DNA of 64,000 bases from positions 124,001-188,000 of the forward strand of contig JAHLKC010000068.1 in NCBI GenBank assembly GCA_025449115.1. Direction: 5' to 3'. Position numbers and translations under genes: made by a program. This document shows, one piece after another, positions 23,596-36,181 of this stretch (position 1 is its first letter; each line of letters begins with the position of its first letter). The stretch is from Chytridium lagenaria (lineage: Eukaryota; Chytridiomycota; Chytridiomycetes; Chytridiales; Chytridiaceae). Under the pieces are notes generated by a model. That model searched no databases. It was not told where the DNA came from and saw only the letters and a list, made by a program, of their open reading frames with translations.

Positions 23596-24735
23596 ATGGA
23601 ACCTCCGAGACCCCCGCCAAAGGATGGGATTGTGATGACTGGGTTCACTCTCATGCGTCACGACGGGACATAGTCGAAGATTCACCTCGAGTGGTTTTGG
23701 AACTGGCAGAGTCACAGCTATTCCTTAAGGATATTCCGTCAGCAAATGCATCACTCATTCCTTTCGCAGAGCATCTTATTTCTCGGATAGGTTAGTACCT
23801 TTTCACTTCCTTCTTCTCCTTTCATCACGCTTCTTAAATATGTTTACATCATTAGTGTGAACATATCCATGAATGTGATACTAAGATATCATCAAGTGGA
23901 GTTTCATTAAAGGCTTCTAGACTTGTATTAAGCTTGATTACTGCTCATTGTCCATTTTGTCAAAACAGAGTCTCTCTCACGGCATACCCGTGCCATCAGC
24001 AACGACATCCCCTCCGCCACCTCCGTGCTGGTCACAGTGGTGGACCACTACCTTCTCCGTCGCGATCTCGAAATAACGCGCGGCTCATTCCAAGACGCCG
24101 ACCACATTCTCTCCCTTCGTTCCCGCGTCTCCATCACCGCCAAACTCCTCACAGACATCTACAATCGCCAACGCAACCCAGACACGTGGGATGATCAACG
24201 CCAAGCTGGATCTCCGTCTCACATGGCTGAAAAGACGGCTGAAGCGAGAATCAAGGAGCTGTCGGATACTGCGAGAAGCTGTTATGTGCATGTTGTGAAA
24301 AAGGGTCCGGATCATTCTGAGGAAAAATGGCTGTTGCGGAGCAGGTTGTGGAGTACCTTGGGGTGGGCTTCAGAAGCTCGTTAAGGATCTGGCGGCATCG
24401 TTGCCGTCGGGTGCTATTGGGGCCGCAAGAGCAATAAACGCACCGGACGTGAAAAGATGGATGGTTGACGTGTGCACAGATTTGCAAATCAAGGTATGCA
24501 ATGCGTTGAACTTAGACTGCTTGAGCTTATGACTTGGAAACACTTGAACTAGGTATCGTTATTAGAACTAACTGAATATTTTGAAAAGGTGTTGGATGCC
24601 ATCGAAGGTCAGGATCTGCGACTTCGAAGACGACAGGCAAATCGAAACGTGGATGCTATCATTCATATTCTGGATGAGCAAAGAGATATGTTACTCCACG
24701 TTGAGCGCGAATTGAAAAGACTATCAGAACTCTGA
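23596..24735 (+). CDS. Hypothetical helical protein, unrecognised family
   Basis: Proposed start ATG 23596 (MEPPRPPPKDGIVMTGF), after which one base must be skipped near 23665 to enter the long frame IVEDSPRVVLELAESQLFLK. An intron at about 23789-23969 and two later ones near 24378 and 24495-24588 connect further mostly helical, charged blocks: ATSVLVTVVDHYLLRRDLEI, KLLTDIYNRQRNPDTWDDQR, KRWMVDVCTDLQIK and a C-terminal amphipathic helix (AIIHILDEQRDMLLHVEREL). Composition suggests a soluble, coiled-coil-prone subunit of a complex. It shares a 77-bp divergent promoter with U2A'. I do not recognise the family and assign no function. The stop is at 24733-24735. Confidence 0.6.
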
Positions 24736-25157
24736 ATCTTCATTGGCGCGTATTCTATTGTAAATAATTTAAACCGTAGTTTACCATTATTGCATGCGTT
24801 TTCGCAGTATAATTATTTATTGTAGAGGCCAACATGTTTTTTGTTTTTCATTGATCAAGTGAGCTGTTTCTTGCATTCAACAATCTTTCCTTTTTGTTAC
24901 CGTCCAAGATTTCCAAGACTTTACCTCGTTGCAAAAAAAATACTCCGTCTTACCCTATCTGCGGACCACGCATTGTTGGATAGAAGAATCCAAAGATTGA
25001 GTGAAATTTTGCATTATTGTTTCATGAGTAGCATTTAGTGTACTAGTGCATGGATAAAGACAATTACAAAGAATGTCCACATAAAACGTCAACGCATTTC
25101 TCCCTTTTCCATCGTATCAGACATCTCGGAATCCTAACAATCGTCGCATTCTTCATC
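24736..25157. other. Intergenic
   Basis: AT-rich interval between two plus-strand genes. No supported feature. Confidence 0.5.
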
Positions 25158-26469
25158 ATGGTCCATATTCATCTCCCCTCCTCCCTCTTCGCGACAACCA
25201 TTGTTGCCAGCGTCCTCGTCTCCTCATGCTCCGCCCAGACCTTTTCCTGCTGGCCCATCAACAACACTGGATCGCTCTACGATTTCATCACCTGTCTTTC
25301 AAAGCATTACATTCCCGCCGATTACATCAAGACTCGAGCTGAATTCGACGCAAAGCTTCCTGTGGCTGGTTTGACCATGTTAGCGGCGGATATGCTTGCG
25401 AATGGATGCCCCACGCAGGTGCCGTCGGATGTGCAGGGATTGTGGAGGTGAAGGTTATTCAGGATACGGCTGTTGGAAGGAACTTTTGCGTTGCTGCGGA
25501 GACGACGGTATGTTTTGTCGTTGATTCATCTTGCGTCAATGTTGCAAATGTGAATTTGCAATATCGTCATGCAGCATGATCAATACGAAAAAAGCCAACT
25601 TTGTATTCTTTCTTTCCTGGTATTGCCTTCTAATCTGATGCGCATAACAGATTGACAGTAAAAGCCGCTTTACAAAAGGTTGGGGCGTTTTTGTGGTTCC
25701 ATTTGGGGCTGGTGAACGGGAAGGAGCAGGTCTGCACCTTCAAGCTCCGCATCCGATATTCGATGGAAGCACTGACCTTGTCGCTGCCGATCTCTTCCGA
25801 AATGTTCAAGGATTTGTAAGTTTATAACCCAAACCCTTTTTTTTTTTCTTAAAATCAATAATTACCCAATAACCTTATTCAATTATGTAAAAGCGATCCC
25901 TTCTTCTTGCCACACGGCACCGTAACGCGTATCAGGTGGACTCCACCTGCACACCAAACAGTGGGTACAGTCTCACGGATCCTACGCACAGTGATGGCGA
26001 GCCCTTTTTCAACTTTGCTTCCGCCATCCTTCAATATCAAAATGCAACCACCTGCTCTGATTCCAACTGCGGTATCCTCCAGCTCCACGGAAAGGGCGCC
26101 AATACATGTTCCTCTGATACGTTTTTCCTCTCTGCCGGAACGGGTGTCGCGAGCGTGTACAACAACAACCCCACATGGCACGTGAATCGTATGGCGACGG
26201 CGCTTTTGCAGAGTAAGCCGGTGGGAAGTAACTGGACGGCAGGGACTCCTGCTAGCTCCTCGTGTACGCTCACGGCTACGAGGAATGTTGTGGGGAAGAT
26301 CGTGAACGGGATTTCCTTTGCACAGGTTTGCAGTGGGACTGTCACGTCGTCAAAGGTGACGGGGAGGTTTTCGCATATTGAGACGGCGCAAGCAGGAAGG
26401 GAGATTACCGAGGAGGTTTTAGGGGTGTGGAGGAATGCGTTTACTGGAATCTTTAATGGAACGTATTAA
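25158..26469 (+). CDS. Secreted protein with His/Asp-rich conserved motifs, unrecognised family
   Basis: The start at ATG 25158 gives a clear signal peptide (MVHIHLPSSLFATTIVASVL, then VSSCSAQ). The mature part continues TFSCWPINNTGSLYDFITCL and, after a one-base break in the C run at 25409-25412, AGIVEVKVIQDTAVGRNFCV. Introns at about 25509-25650 and 25816-25894 join GWGVFVVPFGAG, LHLQAPHPIFDGSTDLVAAD, SLLLATRHRNAYQ and LTDPTHSDGEPFFNFASAIL. Conserved-looking His, Asp, Arg and Thr residues (HPxxDxxT, TRHRNA, DPTHSDGE) resemble an active or metal site, but I cannot name a family. The C-terminal half (CTLTATRNVVGKIVNG, IETAQAGREI) is Gly/Ser/Thr-rich and typical of extracellular proteins. Confidence 0.7.
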
Positions 26470-26492
26470 TAATATGTATTATTTATATTCAA

Positions 26493-26515
26493 TAGATAGA
26501 TGGATGGATAGATAG
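26493..26515. repeat. GATA/GGAT tetranucleotide microsatellite
   Basis: Short run of GATA and GGAT units in the 3' flank of the secreted-protein gene. Confidence 0.8.
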
Positions 26516-26833
26516 TACTTTAATATTATTAATTCATTTTACATACATTTTACTCATCCATTGAAGGTAACACACACTGTATGCTGCTGAGGTGACACGA
26601 GTGTATTTGTAATAAAGTTTGTTTGTGTTGGACTCGATCTCATTCTGTAATAAATAAATATTAATAAATAAATAATGATGATGTTGTATTTATTTACATA
26701 ACGACTATAACTGACCTGTCTACCTATGTTATGTGGCTATGCAAAGTGAATTATATTACAAGTCAAACTTTATTTATTATTATTTTATTATTAATTATAT
26801 ATGAAAAAAGGGCATCGCCTCAATTCGCCTCAT

Positions 26834-26863
26834 CATCCATCCATCCATCCATCCATCCATCCA
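26834..26863. repeat. (ATCC)n microsatellite
   Basis: About seven uninterrupted ATCC units, followed at about 26894-26911 by a CATA run. Both lie in the gap before the cyclin gene (26470-27013), which holds nothing else I can support. Confidence 0.85.
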
Positions 26864-27013
26864 ACCCACCCATTCTTACTACTATATACCTATATACATA
26901 CATACATACATTCCTGTTGTTCATTGATAATTATATATTATTTACATTCATAGGTACCATCAACCACCACCATCATCCATCAACCGTCATTCATCATTCA
27001 TCAATTATAACAA

Positions 27014-28309
27014 ATGACTTCAATCTACACAAAGGCATCTTCATTGATCCCACCTCCTACTTCTCTCTTTGCTTCTCTGTCCATATCGTCTTCCATCAAC
27101 AACAGTAACAACAACAACAGTAACAATAATAATAATAAGACCATGCCTATCCCTTCCCCTTCTTCTCCATCTTCTTTCACCACTTCTGCTTCCACTGCAG
27201 CTGCTGTGGAACCATTGGCCACTCTCGCTTCCAATCTCACCATCAGCTTGGTCTACGAAAGGCTTTGCGGACCAGCAGCCGTGCAGAGGCATCAACTTCA
27301 GCAAAAGGCAGTCGCGGAAGCTCCTCAATCTCCCGTCTCTCCATCTTCAGCAGTAACAGCAGAATCTTTCACACCGTCTCCTCAATCAACACTGTCCCCC
27401 ACAAGCGCTTCCACAATGGGCCTTAAAAGAAGGTCGTCCAACACGGGTGGCCCGGCTCTATCAGTAGTCACATCAAACCTTGGCGCCAAATCCCATCTCT
27501 CTGCTGCTGTCTCTGCGACAGAGTCTGCATGTTCCTTCCGCACACCCGTCTCTCCCCCATTCTCTCCCGCACACACTCTTTACGAAAAAACTCAAAGTCA
27601 GATGATGCCGTTCCCAGAGTCACCAAAGAGAAGGCGAACTGCCGATGGATGGGCTGAAGTTCAGATCGTGGAACCCACCACACCAACCCCAGACCGCTCG
27701 CCTGTACCATCAACCCCCTCGACACCTTCCACAGCCTCCACTCTGACACCAACCTCCCCAAACCCGTTAAGCGACAACTACTTTCATGCTGTCAAAACCC
27801 GTCTCCAGACCTACCACCAAACACATGTTCTCACCCGTCTCGTCTCTGCGGCCCTTCGCACACGTCTCTTGCCTTCCCACGTCGTTACCCTCGCTCTTTA
27901 TCACGTCTGGCGTCTTCTCCAACTCTCCACCCTTCCCAACCACATTGCAACCCCTGACAAGCTCCTCCTCGCTGGACTCATGCTCGCGGAAGCTTCTCTC
28001 GTAGACCGCCCCATTTCAACAAGGTCCTGGGCAAAAATCTATGGTGCCGCTCTTTGTCCCACGTGGGCAGTTCAAAGATTCGCCGCTGCTGGCGTCAAGG
28101 CACCTTGGATGCCTACACCCGCAGAAGTTGCTGCAATCAAGATGGATGCATTGAATGCGTTGAACTTTAACATTCATATCAATGAGAGAGTTTATGCTGG
28201 CTGGTTGGTGGCCATTGAGAACTCGACAAAAGCCTCGATTGCCTTGGAAAAGGCCGCTGCTGCCGTTGAGGCCGGATCGGGCACACCTCCCCTGTCTCCT
28301 CTTCCTTGA
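27014..28309 (+). CDS. PCL/PHO80-like cyclin
   Basis: Single intact exon of 431 residues. A long low-complexity N-terminus (Asn run at residues 30-41 from an AAC/AAT microsatellite, then Ser/Pro/Thr-rich sequence with several SP/TP sites and a basic SPKRRRT patch at about 202-208) precedes a cyclin box at about residues 270-400. The box reads HVLTRLVSAALRTRLLPSHV, VTLALYHVWRLLQLS, DKLLLAGLMLAEASLVDRPI, STRSWAKIYG, MDALNALNFNIHINERVYAG. The pattern (helix 1 SALxxR, a second helix with LAGLMLA, then the M-x-x-x-x-L-L/N-F-x-I-x-I segment) is that of Pho85-type partner cyclins. The likely role is binding a Pho85-like CDK in nutrient or morphogenesis control. The N-terminal SP/TP sites suggest phosphorylation. 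Confidence 0.82.
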   Translation: MTSIYTKASSLIPPPTSLFASLSISSSINNSNNNNSNNNNNKTMPIPSPSSPSSFTTSASTAAAVEPLATLASNLTISLVYERLCGPAAVQRHQLQQKAVAEAPQSPVSPSSAVTAESFTPSPQSTLSPTSASTMGLKRRSSNTGGPALSVVTSNLGAKSHLSAAVSATESACSFRTPVSPPFSPAHTLYEKTQSQMMPFPESPKRRRTADGWAEVQIVEPTTPTPDRSPVPSTPSTPSTASTLTPTSPNPLSDNYFHAVKTRLQTYHQTHVLTRLVSAALRTRLLPSHVVTLALYHVWRLLQLSTLPNHIATPDKLLLAGLMLAEASLVDRPISTRSWAKIYGAALCPTWAVQRFAAAGVKAPWMPTPAEVAAIKMDALNALNFNIHINERVYAGWLVAIENSTKASIALEKAAAAVEAGSGTPPLSPLP

Positions 28310-29185
28310 ATTCATTCGCTATTTCCTTTCTATCTTATTTTTATATCTCTATCGTATCGGTCCTAGCGACCATTCTCGCCTGTTTAATTGTTTAGACGTA
28401 TTCTTTTGTTGCTCGTTCGTTGATACCTTTGAACGATACTGGATTATTTATTTATTTTATGACCATTAATGAATAATTAATTGATACACATTCTGTTTTA
28501 CTTCTATGATGGATTATTCAAAGAGCCTGGCATAATCTTAACCTCCTTGTCCATGCCGTCAGGAGTTTGAGAGGATCAATTCTAATGATGCTTATGAAAA
28601 GCAATCGTACCATTTTTACTTGCGTATGATCATTGCGTTTATAGGCTGCTTGGAAATACTCAAAGTTCAATTAAAGAACACCACTGACTGACGCCACAAT
28701 GATGGCGACGTGAGTGGTGAGGCTTTACTCAGCTGTGTTGTTGGTCAGAAGTCTGTCTTCTCGCGTCTCCTCTGACCAAGAACACGCGTGATGTGTCCCG
28801 ATTCCTGAATCCATCTCTCTCTCGCTCTCTATGATCTAATACAAATCTCTCTTTACGGACTTCCATCACCTAAAATCACTCGGAATCATTTTTATCTCTT
28901 TTGCTTTTATTAAGATAAATTTATATCTATTATCGCGTGCTTGCGAATAAACTTCTTCTGGGGCGTTCAGCCTCGCTGTCTCGTGGTGATGAGCTGATTG
29001 ACCACAGGCTCCGTTTATTATTAGGATTTAGGGTTTGTTTTTTTTAAAATTCCTTTTTTTTTTTTTTTTTTTTAGGGCTTTTCGGTGAGCAGGAAAGTGA
29101 CACCTTCTGTGTTGGTTTCCTCAAAAGACGCCAGCAAGTCTCCCAACGCCGATCATTCGTCTCCCTTTCTCGTATACTTTAAATT
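28310..29185. other. Intergenic with a 20-T homopolymer
   Basis: Promoter side of the Prm10-like gene. It contains 20 consecutive T at 29054-29073, about 110 bp before the next ATG. No gene seen. Confidence 0.5.
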
Positions 29186-32100
29186 ATGGACGAGCGCAGG
29201 ATCCGCGATGGCCCTCATGCTGCCGCCATGAATGACGGTTCGGTTACAACCAGAGAACATCCCTCCGATCAACATCAACCACCACAACCCTCCCTTCCTG
29301 TCAACTTCATACCCTCAGAAGCAGCTCCTCAGCATTCCCGGAACTGGTTGAAATGGGGCAAGAATTCCTCAAACCGTCGGAAGAAGTCATGCTGTCAAAC
29401 GCATTAAACGATCGTCCTCCCGACGTCGAGAAGCAGCACCAACGCAAACTCGTCCCAACCCATCCATCCTTCTACACCGTCAAGCTGCAACGTCAACCAT
29501 ATCGTCCATCTCCATATCCTCCTCACTCCAACTTCAGATCTATCACGGAGTAATCGACCAAGAGGGCTAATGCGTGATTATCCTGATCTCACGGACTTGG
29601 ACAGTGTACTATGGATCATGATCATTTCGGATCACTTAGTTCAAGGATCTCATCTACTAACCCAATCTCAACCTCACCCCGTCTTTGAACGCCGGAACCA
29701 GTCCTCATCGATACGATTCTAACCCTGCACACATAAGTCTGGGAAAAAGTGCCTCTCGACATCTTCCCCTCCTTCAACCCCATCCACCAATGACACTTCC
29801 GCACCCTTTGTCCGCCGAAACTCCAACTTTGGTTGGCTATCCTTTGGCAAACCCTCCTCCCCCATCTCCGTCCCCCTCGCCTCCGCTCCGTCGCAGCCCA
29901 ACAAACCGCCATGTCCTTAAACTCCACCACCACGTCCCCGCCTCCATCTCACCTGCAATACCATCCCACGTCGCGGTTCCACCATCGGACCCACCCATCA
30001 AGACGAATCCACAGACGTACCTCATATTCACGCTCTCTCGTTTCCTCGTCGTCACGCCTCGGATGTGTCACGTCCGAACTCACCATCGTCGGATCGTCCG
30101 GTTTTCGTGGCCGCTGATCTGCCGTTACCGCATCGTGATTATATGAATTCTTTGTCGAGGCCGCGTTGCCTGCTATGGAAAGGATGGATGGGAATGCGGG
30201 GGAAGATAAGGCCGTGGTGTTGAAAGGTGCGGGTGCGGAGTTGGTGCAGAATGTGGTGTTGGATTTGAGTTCTGGCGAACTACAAAAGGTGGATATGCGA
30301 ACGCCTGAGGAGGAAGATAAGGCTGTTTTAAAAGATGCACCGTTCTTGATATCAGATAGTGTTGTCTCGGAGAAAGATAACGCGGCTTTGGAAAAGCCTA
30401 TTCAAGAACCTCTTAATGGTATGGGATGCTTGATTATACTTGCAAGTGCTCATGATATAATTTTAATTCAGATAAAACCACTACCGCCGCGGAAGTCATT
30501 CCAGATAGCTCACCTGAATCATCCCCATCCTTATCTCCATCATCTCTCCTAAGCCTCTCGTCCTCCATGCCACGAACATCACCTGAACCCATCCCAACCT
30601 CAATTCACAACGCCGACAATACCTCAAGCCAAAGCATCAAATCCGTCCCATCGGTAGACGAAGAACCCGACTATAATTCTGACAGCGTCAACGGTAACGA
30701 CAGCACGGCTCCACCTTCCTCCTCCACGTCCTCTCCTTACACAAGAAACTCAACACCCTCGTTATCTCCTCTCCCTACCGACCCTCCCCGTCATCGCCAA
30801 TCCCGATTACGGTCCTACCAGTTCCTTTTTTCCGGTACCTCAAAACATCGCGTTGAAGAATCCTCAACCGCGTCTCAAGCCGAGACATTCGACACTGAGG
30901 CAACAAAAGACGCATCTATTGATCCTACCCCAATCGAACCCGAAAAACCCCGTAGAACACGTAAACACACTCACTCTGTCTTTCTCAACACCCAATCCCG
31001 TTGGTCCCTATCCCTCTCTTCCGTTCCTTATCCGCCCCAAACATCGACCTCATCCTCACTGAAGAAACAACCCTACAACCTCCACCCCACCTGCGACATG
31101 GACGGTCTACACCCAGTTGACGCATCCTCCCATCACCCCGCTCGTCACAGTCTCGACGTGGTGGTCGCCGCCAACATCTGGGTGTCACTGAATCCGAACT
31201 CCCCGTATCCTAGCAGAGGAAGGGATCAGCCGATGGGCCGCAGTGAAAGCCACCTCCATCAAAACAACCTCCCGACAACGTCAGCAGGTCATATAAACGA
31301 CATCCATCCCCGCATTCTCATAAACAAGGCGTCGCGTCGTCCTCTGCGTCTTTTGCGTCAAGATCGTCTCGGGGATCGAGGGTCATGGAATGTCACGTGC
31401 GGATTCCATCACGTCCATGGAATCGAACCGCGAACATCGATTGAATAGGTCTGGGACGCTGGGTTTGGAAAAGGAGGGTGAAAGGAGGAGACGGAGGAGG
31501 TCTGGGTATGTTGCGGATGAGGTTGAGGAGGAGGGATCGTTTGATGAAAGTGGTGCGTCGGAGAGTGATGACGTGCCAAGGAGACCGCCAGTGTTGCCGA
31601 GAGCGTTGAGGAGGGAGTCGGAGAAACGGTATAGGGAACGGGATAGGGTGGTGTCTTCAGCGGCGTCGACGAGGTCTTCCAGGTCTTCAAAATCGTCAAA
31701 GTCGGCGAGACGACGAGAGCGGGATGTGGCGGTTCAAGAACGTCATGGAGGTGGTGGAGGGGTGACGACGCGTGACGTTGATGACGTGAAATTGGATGCG
31801 GTTGTGGTGGATATGAATGGGATTGTGGGGATTGTGGATGATACGGGGATGGGTGGGAAGAGGCCTGCGAGGAGGAAGACTGTGAAGGAATCGAGTGGTA
31901 GTGTGCTTCTTTGCTGTTACGAGCTGCTTTTACGGGGACGGGAAGAGTGGAGATGATAAAGTGTCAACACATACGATTGTTCAAGGGTTAGATGATGATG
32001 ATATGGTAAAGAGTCTATTTATTTATTTTGATATTTAACTTACGTCATACTGGTGCAGGCTGTGAAGAGGGATTTTTTGATAAAGTTATCACGAACGTTG

Positions 32101-33819
32101 CAATGTATGGAGCGCCTTCGCATCGTTTGGAGTATCATCTTTCCTTGTGTCCAAGACGTTAGAGGTAAAGCTGATTACATTGTCTTCCCAGTAAGGGTTG
32201 CGAGAATGTATAAAGCTGATAGAGGTTTTAGGAATGATTATGATCTCATTTGGAGGTGAGAGTAGTCACTCGAACACGCATATCGTGAAAACAGCGCAAG
32301 GTTTGTTTTTAAAATTATAATATTTGTTAAAGATTTATTTGCAAACAGGCTTCAACATGGGAAAACTCGCCCAAGTCAACGCCCTTTGCCTCACTCTCAC
32401 CCATGCTCATTGAGTCTACGATGCCGTCGACCTTTTGGAGGCCGTTAAAGCCGACAACGACTACCCTTGGTATATTATCCTTGCAACGTAAGCCCCACCC
32501 ATTTTACCACGCTAACCTCTTTCAGTTTCCAGTCACCTCCTTACTCTCTGTATCCTCGGATTCGGTGGAAACTGGGTTGATGCCATGATAGCCGCGGTCC
32601 TTGGACTTTTTGTTGGCATCCTATCGTTGCTGAGTGAACGCTATTCGAGCGTCACGTATCTTTTAGAGTTTTTCGCGAGGTATGTCTTTTCCAGTATTAT
32701 GGGGGGTTTTTTTTCTCTAATGGTGTGATAGTTGTGTACGGCTTTTATCGCGAGGTCGCTACAGTGGATTCTGGGTCACGTGGGATCTGCTTTAATTATA
32801 TTGCGATTGTGTTGAGTTCGATCGCGATTCTGCTTCCGGGTTTGTCGTTGACGATCAGTATCATTGAACTGTCTACAAGGAATATGGTGTCAGGGACTGT
32901 GAGACTTTTTGGGGCATTGTTTACGGCCATGTTGTTGGGATTTGGGATGACGATTGGTGGAGCTTTGGTATGTCTTTTTTGTCTTTTCTTTATTTGCATC
33001 CTTTTTTTTCATTATTTTCATCCTATTTTTTTTAATGGTAATGATTCTTATATTCTTTGTAGGTGTTCTGGAATAGCTATCCAAGTTCGGGGACTACTTC
33101 GTCGGCTTGTGGGGCGCCTCAGAATCCGCTTTGGGCGTTGTTGTTGTTTTGGCCAATGTCGTTTGCGGTTAATATTTTCTTTCAGGCGAACATGCATCAG
33201 GTTAATAACTTATCCTTGATTCTTGTCAGATTTTGCTGTTCATTTTTTTTTATGACGGCCCGTTTTTTTTGTCATGGACCTTTTTTTTTTGATGTTGCGT
33301 TTCGCTTCTGGCGTATCCTCTCTATTTTTATCGAGTTTCTCTTTATGCGTTTCCTTTCCACTTAGCCCCTCTCTCTCAGCTCCTGACCTCATTCTTTTCT
33401 TTTCTCCATTCTATTTCTTTTCACAGTGGCCCATCATGACCGCCTCCGCCGCATTAGGCTGGATCACCTCCCTTCTTCTCAACATGGCCCCCCATTTCCA
33501 AACCAACGCCTCCGCCGTCACCGCCATCTCCTCCCTCGTGATAGGTCTCGTCTCAAACCTCCATTCCCGTCTCACCCACGATGTAGCGGTCGCCCCGGTC
33601 CTCTCTGGTATTCTCCTTCAAGTTCCAGGATCCCTTGGTGTTCGATCGTCATTGTCGTTCTTTGTGTCAACGTCGCAAAGCAATCAGAGTATTGTCGATG
33701 GAGTGCAGTTTACGTTTCAAATGTTGACTATTGGGATGTCGTTAGCGTTGGGGTTGTTTGTGGCTACGTTTTTGGTATGGCCGTTGAGGGGGCCAAAGTA
33801 CAAGTACCTGACGATTTAG
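29186..33819 (+). CDS. Prm10/ThrE-family multi-pass membrane protein with long disordered N-terminus
   Basis: ATG 29186 (MDERRIRDGPHAAAMNDGSV) opens about 2.7 kb of Ser/Pro/Arg-rich disordered sequence broken by several frame changes. From about 32060 the ThrE/DUF1212 domain begins: AVKRDFLIKLSRTL, YGAPSHRLEYHLSL, KADYIVFP, MIMISFGGESSHSNTHIVKT, FNMGKLAQVNALCLTLTHAH, ILGFGGNWVDAMIAAVLGLF, FNYIAIVLSSIAILLPGLSL, TISIIELSTRNMVSGTVRLF, GFGMTIGGAL, WPIMTASAALGWITSLLLNM and SGILLQVPGSLGVRSSLSFF. Introns with GT-AG borders separate these blocks. Fungal members are pheromone-regulated or vacuolar membrane proteins; bacterial relatives export threonine and serine. About ten membrane spans are expected. 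One in-frame TGA (32411-32413) and several one-base breaks interrupt the domain, so the copy is either inactive or mis-sequenced. Confidence 0.82.
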
Positions 33820-33982
33820 TATTAAACCGGACAAAAACTAATTTTAAAATACTTCCAATCCCCTTTTTTTTAAGGTGCACATATATATATATTTAATACA
33901 AGAAATATAACGAGAATCTATTAGACAATATTACAATATCCTAAATTTACTAAGGAATATCAAACCGCAACATCAACACTCT

Positions 33983-36181
33983 TCACTTTGCGCTTATCGC
34001 ATATCCATCTGCAAACGGATTCTCCTCTTCCACAACCTCATTTGATTGCGGTGTGAATGTAGGCTTCCCATCCCCCGAAATCTCCTCCAAACTCAACCCC
34101 TTTGTCTCCGGAATCCACATCGTAACAGCAGCCCCCAATAACATGAAAACCCAAACCCCACAAAAAGCCCCGAAATAGAAGCATTCCGTCCCCCAATATC
34201 CTTCAACGGTCCAAACAAATACACGGCGATAATAGCGCCAAGTTTCCCACTGGACGCAGATATACCTATGACATGTTTAGAGCAGGGTTAAAAAAACAAC
34301 ATGGAACTCTTACCATGACATGTTGTCCGGAAACGTGTTGGGAAGACTTCACTGGGAAGAATAAAGGTCGTGGTGTTGGGACCAAAGTTGAAGAAAAAGG
34401 AGGAGATGGTGTAGATTGCGACAAAGGCTGCGGCGGGGATGCGGTTGAAGCCTCCGGCGAGGACGAAGAGAGTGACTGAGAGGATTAAAAAAGCCCATGA
34501 TTTGAATGCGAGTGCGTCCAAGTCTTTCAACTACAGAAAGGTAGGAAATGAAATTACAAAAAAATAGAAGAAGGAAGGATATTTATGACTTAGTATTTAC
34601 CTGTAAAGACAGTCACCCAATAGCCAGGAACTGTAGATATTTGAGTCAGAATAAAAAAATTGGTAGATTGTATGCATCATTTGAATAAATCAAAAAGATT
34701 GCGTCTTACCGGTTCCTAAACATGAAATGATCACATTACCAACAGCCTGTGTCCATAGGTCATTAAAAACTGTAGAGCGATCGGAGAATCTAATTACTGT
34801 CAGGTTTTTAAAATAGAAAGGGTATTTCGTACCCTATAGCCTGCAACAATACACTCTGGTTCAATTGAACACCATAAAACCCAATCTACATTTGATCAGT
34901 AAATGTGAAAAGGCAACTCCAAATCCTCACATCTAGCGCAAACCACGCTATTGAGCATCCTAAAAGAATCTTGAGGTTACTCCATACCCCAAAATGCCTC
35001 CAAAATGAATTGCTATGGTGAGGTAAGGTTGATGCAGAGAGATTGCCCCCAACAGGTCTTAATGGTGTCAGCGATTCCTGAGAGCTTTGTCTCCCTCCCA
35101 TCAACGGCTCCACTTCCATCTCCGGTTGTCCGCGTCCACCTTCCGCCGCCGCCATATCCTTTAATGCTATCTTCACATTCTGTGTATATTGAGGTGTTTC
35201 CGGCATAGACAGTCTAGCGGTGATAGTAAACAACCCAGGTACAGCTCCGAAGGCTAGGCACAATCGCCAAACGTTATCGAGATGCGCTACGTCTTGCTCG
35301 ACTTTGTCCCGGAAGGCGGCGAGAGAGGCGACGGCGACAATGGAGCCGAAAAGAATGCCGAAACCTTGCATTGCGAAGACGAGGGCGATAGTCATACCGC
35401 GACGGTGTTTATCCGCAAATTCGGAGGTGATGACGGCTATTATGTTAAAGTAAGACTGGAACGCCGCAATTGTAATTACCGCTTAAAGGATCTAGGTTAT
35501 TGTCAGTTTACTCGTCACCAAAAAATGGGATTCTTACAGTCTCCACCGATGCCAATTCCAAGAATAAACCTCCAGAACGCCTGCAAGTGTCAATAAAGCA
35601 AGCATGACCGAAACGTGGAGAAAGACATACAAGATATATCAGGTTGGGTGTTGTAGCTCCTTGTAAAGCTACAGTTGCAGACGCCAGCGTTGCCAATATA
35701 ATAAGAAAAAGTTCCAGACCGTATATCTGATACAGGCGTTAATCACGAAAAAAAAGGAGAGGGCGCTGTTTACTCTCTGCCGTCCAAGTTTATCAGCCAG
35801 TACACCAAACATCAGTTGTCCAATGAGGGTCCCGACTGTTGCTGCTCCCTTTACTAATCCATCCTCAAATGGCGGAATGCGGTCATCGTAGTAAATGTAG
35901 GAGATCATGGGCATGACCAGGTTACTTATGATGCATGAGATTCGGCATAGAGGCTATGATGCTGAGCATGGCTTACATGATAAATAGGTCGTAGGCCTAC
36001 ATGATGTCAATATGTATGAAGCCATCACCTCAAGTCAAATACTCGGAAAGTCTCAACTCACATCTACAAAAAACCCAACCCCAGCAACCAACACTCGAGA
36101 CAGCTGCGTTCTGGTCATCCCCAATAACATGATCCTCCTCTCCTTCTGGTCGTCCTCCTCCACGGCCACATTGGGAAGCAT
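33983..36181 (-). CDS. PHO84-like inorganic phosphate:H+ symporter (MFS)
   Basis: Major-facilitator phosphate transporter of the plasma membrane, PHS family. Start ATG 36181 (MLPNVAVEEDDQKERRIMLL) leads to LSRVLVAGVGFFVD, then across an intron AYDLFII and VMPMISYIYYDD. Signature blocks follow: VKGAATVGTLIGQLMFGVLA DKLGRQRV, AVITSEFADKHRRGMTIALV, a central loop (residues about 270-320) containing GGRGQPEMEVEPLMGGRQSS, then SCSIAW-type TM7, GFYGVQLNQS, and SSFFFNFGPNTTTFILPSEV FPTRFRTTCHG. The C-terminus after a one-base break reads TMWIPETKGLSLEEISG. Eight or more short introns are present. It diverges from the ADCK2-type gene, with only 49 bp between the two ATGs. Phosphate specificity is inferred from the FNFGPNTTTF and PxEVFPTR motifs. 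Confidence 0.9.
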
